Source: an uncultured Ruminococcus sp.
GTDB taxonomy: Bacteria; Bacillota_A; Clostridia; Oscillospirales; Ruminococcaceae
Reading direction: 5' to 3'
Length of the DNA stretch: 7,874 bases
NCBI GenBank assembly: GCA_937880065.1
Contig: CALFMA010000223.1
Location: 1-7,874 of the forward strand
The translations under genes were made by a program, and so were the position numbers. The notes beneath the pieces are model-generated. The model had not been told where the DNA came from. It did no database searches and saw nothing but the letters and a program-made list of their open reading frames with translations. Shown one piece after another: positions 6,901-7,874 of the stretch. Each line of letters begins with the position of its first letter. The first letter of the stretch is position 1.

Positions 6901-7217
6901 CCCTGTTCTGTAAAAAGATCATGTAACCTGTCTTTAATTGCTTTTTCAGAGACAAAAAGGAGATCGCAGATTTTCTGGAGAAAACGTTTTACCATATATT
7001 CACCTGTTTGTTTGCTTTCAATGTAGTCAATTATCTCTCTGGAATTATACTCCCCTGTAAATTGTGAGGACAACGCAGCAAGTACCTTTTTTGCCAAATC
7101 AGAATCTATACAGATGATATCACCTGTAATTCCGTCTGCAGCATCATTCTTAGGTGACAGCTCAGGTTTACCTTTAAAATCTTTATCATCCATTTTTAAG
7201 GCTTCATCTATTTTCAT
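3954..7217 (-). CDS. Hsp70-like (actin-fold) ATPase with N-terminal extension
   Basis: A 1087-residue Hsp70-family ATPase, far longer than DnaK (~640). Residues ~30-105 are helical, ~130-200 are strongly acidic (nearly all D/E at 178-191), and ~225-345 look strand-rich. The ATPase domain follows: phosphate-1 loop IDFGTSNTT (D351), a connect-1 counterpart around ADESIDEGIAIVYNHI, phosphate-2 loop IIIDCGGGTTD (D564), and adenosine motif ISLSGQS (G817). The P2-to-adenosine distance is ~250 residues against ~145 in DnaK, so there is a large insertion at roughly 600-790. After the helix FKMDCVKGCIAYIRD the last ~220 residues show no recognisable DnaK substrate-binding domain or EEVD-like end. It should bind and hydrolyse ATP and act on protein partners rather than as a general chaperone. 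The start is fixed by CGGAGGAG (7223-7230), with GGAGG 7 bases before the ATG. It lies 61 bases after the first vWA gene. No DnaJ or GrpE gene is nearby. Confidence 0.93.
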   Translation of the reverse strand: MKIDEALKMDDKDFKGKPELSPKNDAADGITGDIICIDSDLAKKVLAALSSQFTGEYNSREIIDYIESKQTGEYMVKRFLQKICDLLFVSEKAIKDRLHDLFTEQGPDLNFEFAKNKLYIDNINYYGKTPEEEPIQDFFDEGDDFEGNAEEEPPIPVINFYEPSKKDKGPDDIVQADDEEDEEEEIDEEDDPIEEDDSLSFDAKNLPDDLSSAQRYYNNIKDKILLIDNYESIYFDSSVNNKICKGTDITTNDNIELTIEFNKEDKLNTGICLVVNSNDKVVILGSLINSANSNQYLLEARSENVDFDSMLESSMYYKVVVFNKNSTAFYACRIDLDVANMKDVNLTLCIDFGTSNTTAGTYTNDGIKIVNYTDVTNEWHSRSCLCPTLVYVNKITTGIGNEPDVEYLFGYDAKKVLIDHDYNPPGDLFFEIKRWILTPNKYEEICDGISRTGIKRKEIIKAYLHYILRCAENDLKYKFKKLHFSAPIKLKSDFIAFVKENVFTAEEGFDVLNADESIDEGIAIVYNHISNNLLKTDREKRNEKESDVYESDKPDKEENIIIIDCGGGTTDLASCHYSYKRNETAYELKLETKFENGNSNFGGNNITFRIFELLKIKIADFYSGKCAQVNLDHAISKLINSNQNDVLDSIDDAIKKKKPIDIYEKLNEESKKSEEILPTDFNGESEYARKAGTRQLIKRNFYYLWQLAEKIKIEFFTRTDIISISLAENDSNDTIQIDPQNLYFYIKNPNTEMPPLKSTRDLAGFAKLPQIKVNTNEIATLLRPDIYYLLATLFFFDTGNNSDYNRMKDIQKISLSGQSCKINLFQDLLKEFIPGHRLRLGKSYTYESIMSEEFKMDCVKGCIAYIRDKDFHAINAKNIVVSQNLTCDVFLSRGGTGIMESALFKATDFRNENGICKASPIHIEKYDAGSGVIRISVFNTVGAYEKEKDINVSMVCDKTKKIVLDGNSDTKTLKEKIIEYAYNNIEDYYIFEENTKCENVIDKLINDLRQVDVSDGKDKLLVFALPNSDGYGFILYQILKTKDINQDEEYYETACTRYPFESGILSKSFFNGCNFVSSNKEKDDKNA
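3971..3976 (-). promoter_or_regulatory. Ribosome binding site deciding the start at 3961
   Basis: The minus strand reads AAAAGG, located inside the last codons of the Hsp70-like gene and 9 bases before ATG 3961. The other in-frame ATG at 3970 abuts this site directly and so is unlikely to be used. The placement, with the 8-base gene overlap, indicates coupled translation. Confidence 0.6.
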
Positions 7218-7238
7218 TTCTACTCCTCCGTTTTAGAA

Positions 7239-7266
7239 CTTATTTATCATCAAGAGGCTAAATAAG
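7239..7266 (-). repeat. Inverted repeat upstream of the Hsp70-like gene
   Basis: The arms 7239-7246 and 7259-7266 (minus strand CTTATTTA and TAAATAAG) are perfectly complementary over 8 bp with a 12-base loop; two G-U pairs could extend the RNA stem to 10. A shorter alternative hairpin (GGCT / AGCC) overlaps the first arm. It lies between the vWA stop and the CGGAGGAG site. There is no U-tract, so a terminator is unlikely. An operator or RNA hairpin affecting expression of the ATPase is possible. Confidence 0.4.
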
Positions 7267-7278
7267 CCGCTTATCTAC

Positions 7279-7874
7279 TCATCCCTGCTTTAATGTATTA
7301 ATAATGGTTCTGAACGTTTTTGCCAAATTTGAAAGATCATTAACAGGATATGTATCACTAACATTATTTATAGAAGATGAGATCTTCTTCAAATATTTCA
7401 TGTTTGCATCAGCAGTACCTATAGTTATAACACGCATATTTGCATTTCTCATTTTTACTGCTGTTTGTGCAGTTGCTGCTTCATCAAATATCTTACCATC
7501 TGTAAGCATGATAACAGCCTTCTGACGAGAATTGTCCGATGCTGAAAGTTTTTTATAAGCTTTATCAAATGCTTGGTTTGCCATTGTACCGCCGCCGGGG
7601 GATATGCTTTTAACTTTGGTAATTATTTTTGACGCATCATTTGTAAGATCAGATATATCATGCAAATCGGAATTAAACGCTAAGATACCTATTCTGCATA
7701 TATTCATATCAACGATATTTGTGACAAGTGCTGTAACAGCATTCTTTACGTTCCTTAAGCGGTCACCTGCCATACTGCCTGAACAGTCGATAAGAAGATA
7801 TATATCTGTTGGTCCCTGCTTGTGATGCTCTATTTCAATTTTTTTTTGAGAGCGTTTGATACTCTTTGTAATGG
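7279..7874 (-). CDS. vWA domain protein, N-terminus beyond window edge
   Basis: The frame is open to the right edge and ends at TGA 7279-7281; 198 complete codons fall in the window (197 residues plus stop). The methionine at 7773 is the M of the metal-site motif, not the start. Reading upstream of it gives a lysine-rich stretch followed by PTDIYLLIDCSGS. Counting from the first complete codon, the MIDAS parts are DCSGS at 29-33, T96 in SPGGGTMANQAF and D125 in VIMLTDGKIFDE, all intact. The fold continues through RVITIGTADANMKYLKKIS and ends soon after in a helix, so the vWA domain forms the C-terminus. It should bind a divalent metal and mediate protein contacts. A second vWA gene closes the visible operon at the other end. 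The missing N-terminus may hold another domain, as the region before the vWA reads like a linker. The vWA call is strong; the partner is unknown. Confidence 0.9.
   Translation of the reverse strand, partial: ITKSIKRSQKKIEIEHHKQGPTDIYLLIDCSGSMAGDRLRNVKNAVTALVTNIVDMNICRIGILAFNSDLHDISDLTNDASKIITKVKSISPGGGTMANQAFDKAYKKLSASDNSRQKAVIMLTDGKIFDEAATAQTAVKMRNANMRVITIGTADANMKYLKKISSSINNVSDTYPVNDLSNLAKTFRTIINTLKQG

Noticed and set aside
6843..7010. IF2_N-like module also in the Hsp70-like N-terminus (residues ~70-125)
   Set aside because: A helical stretch FLQKICDLLFVSEKAIKDRL gives a faint likeness, but the strand step and closing helix are not matched; too weak to claim.
7279..7773. Start of the first vWA gene at the ATG at 7773
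   Set aside because: This methionine follows directly after DCSGS of the metal site; starting there would delete the first strand and the metal motif. The frame stays open to the window edge.

Overview
The window is AT-rich with strong AGGAGG-type ribosome binding sites and lysine- and isoleucine-rich proteins. This fits a low-GC Firmicute, most likely an anaerobic Clostridia member (Ruminococcus or Lachnospiraceae type). That assignment rests on composition and style only. No rRNA, tRNA, CRISPR array, transposase or phage structural gene is visible.

All six genes lie on the minus strand and read as one probable operon. In transcription order they are: (1) a von Willebrand A (vWA) protein entering from the right edge (7874 to 7279, start missing); (2) a 1087-residue Hsp70/actin-fold ATPase with a long N-terminal extension and an acidic linker (7217-3954); (3) an unrecognised 271-residue protein (3961-3146) that overlaps the ATPase gene by 8 bases; (4) a PIN-domain ribonuclease-like protein (3071-2343); (5) a 592-residue protein with a C-terminal atypical protein kinase (2312-534); (6) a second vWA protein, TerY-like, running off the left edge (464 to 1). 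The gaps are 30 to 74 bases, and the three larger ones each hold an inverted repeat. No convincing promoter or strong intrinsic terminator was found, so the transcription start probably lies beyond base 7874.

The vWA and kinase pairing recalls the TerY-P triads (TerY-like vWA, protein kinase, PP2C phosphatase) described around Ter stress-response systems. Here that core is joined to an Hsp70-like ATPase and a PIN nuclease. No PP2C gene is in the window; if the comparison holds, one should lie just outside it. The most striking observation is that the first ~200 residues of the kinase protein look like a diverged copy of the whole PIN protein: the same small N-terminal helical module, then a PIN-like fold that has lost acidic active-site residues. 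The operon would then carry one active-looking PIN nuclease and one dead PIN fused to a kinase. A reasonable model, which is inference, is a phosphorylation- and chaperone-controlled stress or defence system whose effector is the PIN ribonuclease.
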